Shown: positions 17,395-24,484 of the stretch, piece by piece
How positions within the stretch are numbered: the first letter of the stretch is position 1
How the letters are laid out: each line of letters starts with the position of its first letter
Assembly: GCF_014648695.1 (NCBI RefSeq)
Contig: NZ_BMRP01000011.1
Coordinates: 176,261-240,260, forward strand
Direction: 5' to 3'
Source: Streptomyces albospinus
Lineage (GTDB): Bacteria; Actinomycetota; Actinomycetes; Streptomycetales; Streptomycetaceae
DNA: 64,000 bases
The notes under the pieces: model-generated
Databases searched by the model: none
What the model was told of the DNA's origin: nothing
What the model saw: the letters and a program-made list of their open reading frames with translations, nothing else
Made by a program: the position numbers and the translations under genes

Positions 17395-18102
17395 ATGGAC
17401 AACTGGACCTCTTTCCCCGCCTTCCTCTACGAAGCCGTGCGGGACATGCGCACCACCGGAGCCATCGCCCCCAGCGGCGCGTCGCTGGCCCGGACGCTCA
17501 CCGCGGACCTCGGCGGACCGCCGGGCGGTGGCCCGCTGCGCGTCCTCGAAGCCGGGGCCGGCACCGGCGCGGTCACCCGCACCCTCATCTCCCGCCTGCC
17601 GCGGGGGAGCGTGCTGGACGTCGTCGAGGCCAACGCCCGCTTCGCCGAGCGCCTCCGCCGCCTCGCCGCCGGCCACCCGGCGCTCGCCGGCTCCGCCCGG
17701 CGGGTCCGTGTCCACCACGCCCGGGTCGAGGAGTTCGGTCCCGCCGCGGACCCCGGCCGGCGCTACGACGCGATCGTCTCCGGGCTGCCGTTCACCAACT
17801 TCCCCCCGGATCAGGTCGAGGCGGTCATGGACCGCTGTCTGGCGCTCCTCGCCCCTCACGGCACCCTCACCTACTTCGCCTACCGCGGCACCCGCACCGC
17901 CCGCGCCCTCTTCTCTTCCCGCGCCGAGGCCCGCCGGCACCGCGCCGTCGAAGCCCTCCTCGCCGACTACCGGCGGCGGTACGCCACCGGCTGCCGCACC
18001 GTGTGGGCCAATCTGCCCCCGGCGCGGGTCTGGCAGCTGTGCCCCCGTCCGGCGGCGCGGCCAGCCGTCCTCCTTCCCGACCGGGCCGGAGCCCGCCGGT
18101 GA
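17395..18102 (+). CDS. class I SAM-dependent methyltransferase (phospholipid/rRNA-dimethylase-like)
   Basis: This 235-residue enzyme has SAM-binding motif I VLEAGAGTGAVTRTLI, motif II Asp/Glu in LDVVEANARFAERL and motif IV-like AIVSGLPFTNFPP, the layout of phosphatidylethanolamine N-methyltransferases (PmtA) and KsgA-like enzymes. FLYEAVRDMRTTGAIAPSG at the N-terminus is characteristic of the PmtA branch. The stop overlaps the next start by 4 bp (GTGA, 18099-18102), coupling it to a small membrane protein. A lipid substrate is inferred from family likeness and from that membrane partner. Confidence 0.82.
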   Translation: MDNWTSFPAFLYEAVRDMRTTGAIAPSGASLARTLTADLGGPPGGGPLRVLEAGAGTGAVTRTLISRLPRGSVLDVVEANARFAERLRRLAAGHPALAGSARRVRVHHARVEEFGPAADPGRRYDAIVSGLPFTNFPPDQVEAVMDRCLALLAPHGTLTYFAYRGTRTARALFSSRAEARRHRAVEALLADYRRRYATGCRTVWANLPPARVWQLCPRPAARPAVLLPDRAGARR

Positions 18103-18356
18103 CCGGGCCTGCCGGGTTGCTCTCGCAGGTACCGCCGACCGCCGCCTACGCCGTCCTGGCCGGCGCCGTGCTCGTCGAATCGGTGCTGCTGGTCGGGGCG
18201 TTCGCGCCCACCCGCGTCCTGCTGCCGACGGCCGGCGCGCCGGCCCGCGCCGGGGCCCTGAGCCTGCCGCTGCTGATCGCCACCGCCACCGCGGCACTGC
18301 TTTGGGCGAGCGCGGAGGCGGGTACGGGATCTCTGGCGGCGGCGTCCGCGGGGTAG
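18099..18356 (+). CDS. DedA-like N-terminal fragment, small membrane protein
   Basis: This 85-residue protein, translated from a GTG that overlaps the methyltransferase stop, has two hydrophobic segments (AYAVLAGAVLVESVLLVGAF and SLPLLIATATAALLWASA). The first 50 residues resemble the start of DedA-family membrane proteins (a Glu in the first helix, then FxxPTRxLLPTAG where DedA has VPGETxLLLAG). Full DedA proteins are about 200 residues, so this looks like a truncated remnant or reduced version kept in the methyltransferase operon. The coding composition is normal up to its stop. Confidence 0.55.
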   Translation: MTGPAGLLSQVPPTAAYAVLAGAVLVESVLLVGAFAPTRVLLPTAGAPARAGALSLPLLIATATAALLWASAEAGTGSLAAASAG

Positions 18357-18726
18357 CCGTGTGGATAGTCGGTGCAGGTGTCGGTGAATATCGGTGAACG
18401 CCGTCCAGACATCTCCGGTAATGTCGGCCCGCTGGGGTTTCGGAACCGAAAAGGCAGATATGGCCGTCGGGTCGGGTGTGGATATTTTCTGGTTCTTTCC
18501 GGGGGCTTTTGTGTCTGGTCTCCGGGGGCTTCTGATGCGGGGCGGGGAATTCGTTTTGCCATGGTGAAGGTGCAGTTCGGAGGCGGTAAAAAACCATGCG
18601 GGACGTTGCCTGCCGGTCCGTGGGCGTGCTTGCATCCAGCCAGTGCACAAGCCGTCAGAACGGCCACCCTGCCAGGGTGTTTGACGGTCTGCCGAAATCC
18701 AAGAAATTGTGAAGGGAAAAGCGCCA
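18357..18726 (+). other. AT-richer leader region of the histidine-rich peptide gene
   Basis: This 370-bp stretch has noticeably lower GC than its surroundings and no open frame worth calling. It holds a perfect inverted repeat TTTCGG-AA-CCGAAA (18438-18451), two near-identical direct repeats around TCCGGGGGCTT (18498 and 18521, period 23), an A-run (GGTAAAAAACC) and a perfect dyad CACCCTG-C-CAGGGTG (18665-18679) 47 bp upstream of the peptide start. These are candidate operator sites. No clean -35/-10 pair was identified. Confidence 0.5.
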
Positions 18727-18960
18727 ATGCGTAACGGCTTCACCCCTGAGATCGACACAGTCGAGATTTCCGACAGCGAGCTGGACAACATATCCGGTGG
18801 CCTTGCCACCCTCGGCGGCGAGATCGCCGGGCACGGCCTCGTCGTGAGCATCGGCGACCTCGGCGGCGAGCACCACGGCCACCACGGGCACCATGGCCAC
18901 CACGGGATGCACGGCGGCCAGGTCGGCGGCCTGGTGTCGGTCCGCACCATGGGCATCTGA
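18727..18960 (+). CDS. double-glycine-leader, histidine-rich peptide precursor (RiPP/bacteriocin-like)
   Basis: This 77-residue peptide starts at ATG 18727 behind GAAGGGAAA. Residues 1-25 form an acidic leader ending SDSELDNISGG, the ELxxISGG form seen in class II lanthipeptide and bacteriocin precursors cleaved after Gly-Gly by C39 peptidase-transporters. The predicted core (26-77) is LATLGGEIAGHGLVVSIGD, then a histidine block (nine His between residues 49 and 62 in HHG repeats) and QVGGLVSVRTMGI. It has no Cys, so lanthionine formation is impossible; metal binding by the His block is plausible. No modification or export gene is adjacent. A strong hairpin terminator follows. Confidence 0.75.
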   Translation: MRNGFTPEIDTVEISDSELDNISGGLATLGGEIAGHGLVVSIGDLGGEHHGHHGHHGHHGMHGGQVGGLVSVRTMGI

Positions 18961-18989
18961 CGCAGCGCCCGCGGTCGGCGGGCCGTACG

Positions 18990-19020
18990 GAACCCCGGGA
19001 CGTCCCGTTCCGGGGTTCTT
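18990..19020 (+). terminator. hairpin terminator after peptide gene
   Basis: GAACCCCGG (18990-18998) pairs perfectly with CCGGGGTTC (19010-19018) and TT follows. The loop contains half of the palindrome GGGACGTCCC. It lies 30 bp past the peptide stop. Confidence 0.7.
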
Positions 19021-19140
19021 GTGATTCCGGGAAGTCCGGGGTGATGTGGGAATGCGCGGCCGTCAATGACCGCGTGAAGTAGGGGGGTTGACGGGCGGCG
19101 GTGGAGGACCGGGGCCTCTCCCCCCCCGCAGCGGTTCTGC

Positions 19141-21558
19141 CTATGCCGGGAAGCGCCGCCCCACCCACCGCCACACCAGCTCCAGCAGCACCCCCGCCAC
19201 CGCCGCGATCGCCACCGCCGCCCACGGCATCGTCGTGCCGACCAGCCGCAGTTCGAAGAAGCGCTGGAGCCAGGGCGTCACCAGCACGATCAGGAAGCCC
19301 AGCCCCATCGCGAGGACCAGGGCGATGCGCCACCAGGTGTACGGGCGGGCGATGATCGTCAGGACCCAGAGGGCGATGAGGAAGAGCGTCAGGGTGGCGG
19401 CGCTGGTCTGCGCGGGGAGCGCGTCCGGCCCGGTGTAGTGGATGCGGGCCAGCAGGTAGGTGCCGAAGGCCGCGATGCCGGCGATCAGGCCGGACGGGAT
19501 GGCGTAGCGCATCACCCGGCGGACGAAGTGCGGGCGGGCGCGCTCCTTGTTGGGGGCCAGGGCGAGGAAGAAGGCGGGGACGCCGATGGTCAGGGTGGAC
19601 AGCAGGGTGAGGTGGCGCGGCAGGAACGGGTACGGGATCTGCGCGCAGGCGACCAGGATGGCGAGCAGCACCGAGTAGACGGTCTTGGTGAGGAAGAGGG
19701 TCGCCACGCGGGTGATGTTGCCGATGACGCGGCGGCCCTCGGCGACGACCGAAGGCAGCGTGGCGAAGCTGTTGTCGAGCAGCACGATCTGGGCCACCGC
19801 ACGGGTCGCCTCGGAGCCGGACCCCATGGAGACGCCGATGTCCGCGTCCTTGAGGGCGAGGACGTCGTTGACGCCGTCGCCGGTCATCGCGACGTGGTGG
19901 CCGCGCGACTGGAGGACGGCGACCATGTCCCGCTTCTGCTGGGGGGTGACCCGGCCGAAGACCGCGCCCTCCTCCACGGCCGTGGCCATCGCGTCCGGGT
20001 CGTCGTGGGGGAGCTTGCGGGCGTCCACCGGCGATGTGGCGCCGGGCAGGCCCAGTTTGGCGGCCACCGCGCCCACCGAGACCGCGTTGTCGCCGGAGAT
20101 GACCTTGGTCTGGACGCCCTGCTCGGCGAAGTAGCGGAGGGTGGCAGGGGCGTCCGGGCGCAGCCGCTGCTCCAGGACGACCAGTGCGGTGGGGCGCAGT
20201 TCGCGGGTGACGTCGGGGTGGTCCAGCGGCCGGTCCGCCCAGGCCAGCAGGAGGACCCGCAGCCCCTGTGCGTTGAGGCCGTCGATCTCGGGCAGCAGCC
20301 GGTCGCCGTCGGGGAGGAGGACGTCGGGGGCGCCGAGCAGCCAGGCCGACCGCGTGCCGCCGGGCTCCTCGAAGGCCGCGCCGCTGTACTTCCGGGCGGA
20401 GGAGAACGGGAGCGTACCGGTGCAGCGCCAGGAGTCCAGGGGCGCGTAGGCGTCGACGACGGCCTGGAGGGAGGCGTTGGGGCGGGGGTCGGAGGCGCCG
20501 AACGCGCCGAGGACTTGCTGCACGTGGACGGGGTCGGCGCCGTCCAGCGGACGCAGTTCGCTCACGTCCATGCCGCCCTCGGTGAGCGTGCCGGTCTTGT
20601 CCAGGCAGACGACGTCGACCCGCGCCAGCCCCTCGATGGCCGGCAGTTCCTGGACCAGGCACTGCCGGCGGCCGAGCCGGACGACGCCGATCGCGAACGC
20701 GACGGAGGTCAGCAGCACCAGCCCCTCGGGGATCATCGGCACGATCCCGGCGACCATCCGGCGGACCGCTTCGTCGCCCGGCAGTCCGAGGGTCAGCAGA
20801 TGGCTGAGGATGAGGCCCAGCGCGGTCGGAATCATCATCCAGGTCACGTACTTGAGGATCTGGCTGATGCCGGTCCGCAGTTCGGAGTGGACCAGCGTGA
20901 ACCGGCTGGCCTCCTCGGCGAGCCGGGCCGCGTACGCCTCCCGGCCGACCTTGGTCGCGGTGAACGCACCGCCGCCCGCGACGACGAAGCTCCCGGACAT
21001 CACGGGATCGCCCGGCTTCTTGACCACCGGGTCCGCCTCACCGGTCAGCAGCGACTCGTCGATCTCCAGGCTGTCGCTCTCCAGCACCTCGCCGTCGACG
21101 ATGGCCTTGTCGCCGGGGCCGAGTTCGATGACGTCGTCGAGGACGACCTCGGAGGTGGGGATCTCGGCGGCGACCCCGTCGCGGCGCACGGTCGGCCGGG
21201 CCTCGCCGATCAGCGCCAGGCTGTCCAGGGTCTTCTTGGCGCGCAGCTCCTGGATGATGCCGATACCGGTGTTGGCGACGATGACGAAGCCGAACAGCCC
21301 GTCCTGGATCGGGCCGATGACCAGGATGATCGCGAAGAGCACGCCGATGATGGCGTTGAACCGCGTGAAGACGTTGGCGCGGACGATCTCGGCGGTCGAG
21401 CGGGAGGACCGCACGGGGACGTCGTTGACCTCGCCCCTGGCCACGCGCTCGGCGACTTCCGCGGCGCTCAGCCCGCGCACGGCCGGCACCCGGCGGCTCG
21501 CCCCGGCGGGCCCGCCGCGCTCGGGTTCCTCGACTTCGGTCTTCGCCCGGTCCGTCAT
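19141..21558 (-). CDS. CtpE-like P-type cation-transporting ATPase
   Basis: This 805-residue polytopic membrane ATPase shows the actuator-domain TGE (residues 172-174, SLLTGEADPV), the membrane motif MIPEGLVLLTS (about 275-284), the phosphorylated Asp320 in DKTGTLTEGG, and the hinge MTGDGVNDVLALKDADIGVSMG. The PEGL motif and overall length match mycobacterial CtpE, reported as a calcium-uptake ATPase, rather than heavy-metal P1B pumps: there is no CPC motif and no N-terminal metal-binding domain. Cation specificity is inferred from that likeness. It is convergent with the histidine-rich peptide gene and stands alone on its strand. Confidence 0.9.
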   Translation of the reverse strand: MTDRAKTEVEEPERGGPAGASRRVPAVRGLSAAEVAERVARGEVNDVPVRSSRSTAEIVRANVFTRFNAIIGVLFAIILVIGPIQDGLFGFVIVANTGIGIIQELRAKKTLDSLALIGEARPTVRRDGVAAEIPTSEVVLDDVIELGPGDKAIVDGEVLESDSLEIDESLLTGEADPVVKKPGDPVMSGSFVVAGGGAFTATKVGREAYAARLAEEASRFTLVHSELRTGISQILKYVTWMMIPTALGLILSHLLTLGLPGDEAVRRMVAGIVPMIPEGLVLLTSVAFAIGVVRLGRRQCLVQELPAIEGLARVDVVCLDKTGTLTEGGMDVSELRPLDGADPVHVQQVLGAFGASDPRPNASLQAVVDAYAPLDSWRCTGTLPFSSARKYSGAAFEEPGGTRSAWLLGAPDVLLPDGDRLLPEIDGLNAQGLRVLLLAWADRPLDHPDVTRELRPTALVVLEQRLRPDAPATLRYFAEQGVQTKVISGDNAVSVGAVAAKLGLPGATSPVDARKLPHDDPDAMATAVEEGAVFGRVTPQQKRDMVAVLQSRGHHVAMTGDGVNDVLALKDADIGVSMGSGSEATRAVAQIVLLDNSFATLPSVVAEGRRVIGNITRVATLFLTKTVYSVLLAILVACAQIPYPFLPRHLTLLSTLTIGVPAFFLALAPNKERARPHFVRRVMRYAIPSGLIAGIAAFGTYLLARIHYTGPDALPAQTSAATLTLFLIALWVLTIIARPYTWWRIALVLAMGLGFLIVLVTPWLQRFFELRLVGTTMPWAAVAIAAVAGVLLELVWRWVGRRFPA

Positions 21559-21638
21559 GACCTAGACGTTACGGGCGTAATGCCCGATTCACCTGCCGGG
21601 TGGCGGGCGGAGCGACATCCCTGGGGCCGGGCGTGCGG

Positions 21639-21902
21639 TCAGCCGGCGTCGGATACCGCCGCCGCGGCGCGCTTGATCGCCGCGTCCCGCCTGCGGACGT
21701 ACCAGACGCCGAGCAGGCCGAGCCCGCCGCCGGCCAGGCAGGTCCACAGGAACCAGGTGTGGCCGTGGTCGGCGTACCAGCTGTAGAAGGGCAACTGGCC
21801 GAGGAAGAGCACGAACCAGATGACGGTGCCGCCGGTGATCGTGCCGACGACGGGACCTTCGAGGGGCGCCGGGGCCTCGCGCAGTTCGGACTTCTTCCAC
21901 AT
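21639..21902 (-). CDS. DUF2530 small membrane protein
   Basis: This 87-residue protein begins MWKKSELREAPAPLEGPVVG and has two membrane segments (TVIWFVLFLGQLPFY and LWTCLAGGGLGLLGVWYV) followed by RRRDAAIKR, the DUF2530 signature. The start is ATG 21902 with GTGGAAGAAG coding immediately; GCCCC precedes it and no strong ribosome site is visible. It is divergent from the purine permease at 22165, a pairing common in Streptomyces. Function is unknown. Confidence 0.8.
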   Translation of the reverse strand: MWKKSELREAPAPLEGPVVGTITGGTVIWFVLFLGQLPFYSWYADHGHTWFLWTCLAGGGLGLLGVWYVRRRDAAIKRAAAAVSDAG

Positions 21903-22049
21903 GGGGCTCAGCTTACGGGGGCCGTGTGCGGGGCCGGCCCGCGCCCGCCCCGGCCCGCGCGGGGGGTGTCTACGCGCGGAGATAGCGATCAACGGATTGT
22001 TTATTCATACTGAACCTTTCTGGAACTGACCGGTTCGGATCGTTGATTC

Positions 22050-22076
22050 CTCCAATCTGATCCCTCCACTCTGATC
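22050..22076 (+). promoter_or_regulatory. tandem 13-bp direct repeats upstream of purine permease
   Basis: CTCCAATCTGATC (22050-22062) and CTCCACTCTGATC (22064-22076) are repeated with a 14-bp period in an unusually AT-rich promoter region (GGATTGTTTATTCATACTGA lies about 50 bp upstream). Tandem sites of this kind often bind a regulator of purine or nucleobase uptake, but the regulator is unknown. Confidence 0.45.
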
Positions 22077-22164
22077 CAGTTCGTTGGTTTCTGTTCGCCG
22101 TCTGTGCGTGTTCCCGGCCCTCGGGCCCGCGCGCCCGCCCCGGCCCGTACGACTGAGGTCCCGC

Positions 22165-23637
22165 ATGTCGCCCTCGACCACCACGCCGGTCGACACCCTC
22201 AAGAACCCTGGTCCCCAGCCGCCGAAGAACGGCCTGGACCGCTTTTTCAAGATCTCCGAGCGGGGGTCGACGGTCGGCCGCGAACTCCGCGGCGGGCTGG
22301 CCACGTTCTTCGCGATGGCCTACATCATCGTGCTGAACCCGATCATCCTCGGCGCCGGTGTCGACAAGTTCGGCCACCACCTCAACAACGGCCAGCTGGT
22401 CACCGCCACCGCTCTGATGGCCGGTCTCGGCACGATCCTGATGGGCGTGATGGGCAACGTCCCGATCGCCATCGCCGCCGGCCTCGGCATCAACGCCGTC
22501 GTCTCGCTCCAGCTCGCGCCCAAGATGAGCTGGCCGGACGCGATGGGCATGGTGGTGCTCGCCGGTCTGGTGCTGATGATCCTGGTCGCCTCGGGGCTCC
22601 GGCAGCGGGTCATGGACGCGATCCCCAACGGGCTGCGGCGGGCCATCGCGATCGGCATCGGCCTGTTCATCTCGCTGGTCGGGCTGGTCGACGCGGGCTT
22701 CGTGTCCCGCAATCCGGACGCCGCGCACACCACCGTCCCGATGGGCCTGGGCGAGGGCGGTCAGCTCAAGGGCTGGCCGGTGCTGGTGTTCGTTCTCGGC
22801 CTGACGCTGATGTTCGTGCTGACGGTGCGGAAGACCAAGGGCGCGATCCTGATCGGGATGGTCACCATGGCCGTCGTCGCGATCATCATCAACGCGGTGG
22901 CGACCATCCCGAACGCGTCCTGGGGACTGGCCGTCCCGAACGTCCCCGACAAGATCGTCGGCGCGCCCGACTTCGGACTCATCGGCCACATCAGCCTCTT
23001 CGGCGGCTTCAAGGAAGTCGGCGTGCTGACCGGCTGCCTCTTCGTCTTCACCGTGCTGCTGTCCGGCTTCTTCGACGCGATGGGCACCATCATCGGCGTC
23101 GGCGAGGAGGCTGGGCTGCTCGACAACGAGACCGGCAACCTGCCGAACATGGGCCGGATCCTGATGGTGGACGGCATCGCGGTCGCGGGCGGCGGCTTCG
23201 GCTCCGCCTCCGCCAACACCTGCTTCGTGGAGTCCACCGCCGGCGTCGGCGAGGGGGCCCGCACGGGCCTGGCGAACCTGGTGACCGGCGGGCTGTTCCT
23301 CCTCGCACTGATCTTCACGCCGCTGGCGACCGTCGTACCCTCGCAGGCCGCCACGCCCGCGCTGCTGGTCGTCGGCTTCCTGATCACGGCCTCGAACGTC
23401 AAGGACATCGACTGGGACGACTTCACCGTCGGCATCCCCGCGTTCCTGACGATCATCTCGATGCCGTTCACCTACAGCATCACCAACGGCATCGGCATCG
23501 GCGTGCTGGCCTTCATCCTGCTGCGGACGGCGACCGGCCGCTTCAAGGAGATCCCGTGGCTGCTGAACGCGGTCGGGCTCTGCTTCCTGGTCTACTTCCT
23601 GCTCAACCCGATCGAGCAGGTGCTGGGCGTCAGGTGA
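22165..23637 (+). CDS. NCS2-family purine permease (AzgA/PbuG type)
   Basis: This 490-residue cytoplasmic-membrane symporter imports hypoxanthine, guanine or adenine. The signature is RELRGGLATFFAMAYIIVLN near the N-terminus, NVPIAIAAGLGINAVVSL, and GFFDAMGTIIGVGEEAGLL, all diagnostic of the AzgA branch of NCS2; about twelve hydrophobic helices follow. The start ATG 22165 (MSPSTTTPVDTLKNPG) has TGAGG upstream; the frame is open earlier but reads as arginine-rich shadow. The divergent neighbour is the DUF2530 gene. Confidence 0.92.
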   Translation: MSPSTTTPVDTLKNPGPQPPKNGLDRFFKISERGSTVGRELRGGLATFFAMAYIIVLNPIILGAGVDKFGHHLNNGQLVTATALMAGLGTILMGVMGNVPIAIAAGLGINAVVSLQLAPKMSWPDAMGMVVLAGLVLMILVASGLRQRVMDAIPNGLRRAIAIGIGLFISLVGLVDAGFVSRNPDAAHTTVPMGLGEGGQLKGWPVLVFVLGLTLMFVLTVRKTKGAILIGMVTMAVVAIIINAVATIPNASWGLAVPNVPDKIVGAPDFGLIGHISLFGGFKEVGVLTGCLFVFTVLLSGFFDAMGTIIGVGEEAGLLDNETGNLPNMGRILMVDGIAVAGGGFGSASANTCFVESTAGVGEGARTGLANLVTGGLFLLALIFTPLATVVPSQAATPALLVVGFLITASNVKDIDWDDFTVGIPAFLTIISMPFTYSITNGIGIGVLAFILLRTATGRFKEIPWLLNAVGLCFLVYFLLNPIEQVLGVR

Positions 23638-23669
23638 CCCGGGCCGGGCCATGGGCGGACCCTGGGTCG

Positions 23670-23689
23670 CGGACCGTCACGACGGTCCG
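23670..23689. terminator. compact hairpin between convergent permease and RHH genes
   Basis: CGGACCGTC and GACGGTCCG pair perfectly with only AC between them. The hairpin overlaps the last codons of the RHH gene and follows the permease stop by 32 bp. It may end permease transcription. Confidence 0.5.
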
Positions 23690-23877
23690 GCGGCCGGTCC
23701 CCAGCAGCCCAGCCGCTCGGTCTCGTCGACCGACGTCTTGAACCGTTCGTCGAAGTCATCGCGGATGAGCGTCCGGACCACATAGTCCTGGACGCTCATT
23801 CCGCGTTTTGCGGCATGCTGCCGAATGCGCTCCAGCAGCTCCCCGTCCACGCGCAGGCTGAGCACTCTCGATCCCAT
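23677..23877 (-). CDS. ribbon-helix-helix (CopG-like) DNA-binding protein
   Basis: This 66-residue protein has the RHH pattern: a short beta strand SRVLSLRVD, helix GELLERIRQHAAKRG, turn, and helix SVQDYVVRTLIRDDF, followed by an acidic tail. The fold is that of antitoxins and plasmid-copy regulators, but no toxin gene lies next to it. ATG 23877 is the best start; an upstream in-frame extension of 19 residues is possible. Divergent from the MarR gene. Confidence 0.75.
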   Translation of the reverse strand: MGSRVLSLRVDGELLERIRQHAAKRGMSVQDYVVRTLIRDDFDERFKTSVDETERLGCWGPAAGPS

Positions 23878-24006
23878 ACGGACACGGTCCCCGCACCAGG
23901 CGGTCAGGTGTGTCCCTTTCCGCAGCGTCCTCACTCATATGGGTGATCCGGTGAGCGATCCACCGAGGCCGTAAACCGATGCTTTACTTAGAGAGGGTAA
24001 TGAGTT

Positions 24007-24456
24007 ATGCTAACGACCATGCCGGAACTGTCCAACGGCGACGACGCTGACGCCGTGAACGCACTGCGGTCCGCCGTCATGCGCCTGTCCCGCCGCCTGA
24101 AGCACCAGCGGGTCGACGAGTCGCTGAGCCCCACCGAGATGTCGGTGCTCGGCACCCTCGCCCGGTGCGGCCGGGCCACCCCCGGTGAACTGGCCCGCAA
24201 GGAGCATGTGCAGCCGCCGTCGATGACCCGCATCGTGGCGATGCTGGAGGCCAAGGGTCTGGTCCGGCTCGAAGCACACCCCGACGACCGCCGCCAGAAG
24301 GTCGTCACCCAGACCGAACAGGCCGAGGCGATGCTCGAGGAGAGCCGCCGCAAGCGCAACGCCTGGCTCGCCGAGCTGGCCTCCGGGCTGGACGAGGACG
24401 AGTGGGCGAAAGTGCGGGCCGCCGCGCCCGTGCTGGAGAAACTCGCACAGTTGTAA
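24007..24456 (+). CDS. MarR-family transcriptional regulator
   Basis: This 149-residue winged-helix repressor contains the MarR core: LSPTEMSVLGTLARCGRATPGELARKEHVQPPSMTRIVAMLEAKGLVRL, then the beta-wing HPDDRRQKVV. The start is ATG 24007 (MLTTMPELSNGDD) with GAGAGGG upstream; ATG 24019 is an alternative. It is 28 bp upstream of an MFS exporter gene on the same strand, the classical MarR-efflux pairing. The dyad TTAC-N9-GTAA at about 23984-24000 overlaps its promoter and could be the autoregulatory operator. Confidence 0.92.
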   Translation: MLTTMPELSNGDDADAVNALRSAVMRLSRRLKHQRVDESLSPTEMSVLGTLARCGRATPGELARKEHVQPPSMTRIVAMLEAKGLVRLEAHPDDRRQKVVTQTEQAEAMLEESRRKRNAWLAELASGLDEDEWAKVRAAAPVLEKLAQL

Positions 24457-24484
24457 CGCACCAGGCCGAGGAGGCGAACCCACT

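Noticed and set aside
13639..18648. 1669-codon open frame on the minus strand
   Set aside because: It is the antisense shadow of the sacsin-like and methyltransferase genes, with Arg/Gly/Pro-rich nonsense composition and no family motif.
21970..23652. 560-codon minus-strand frame rich in His/Asp/Gln
   Set aside because: It is antisense to the NCS2 permease; the odd composition is produced by complementing hydrophobic codons.
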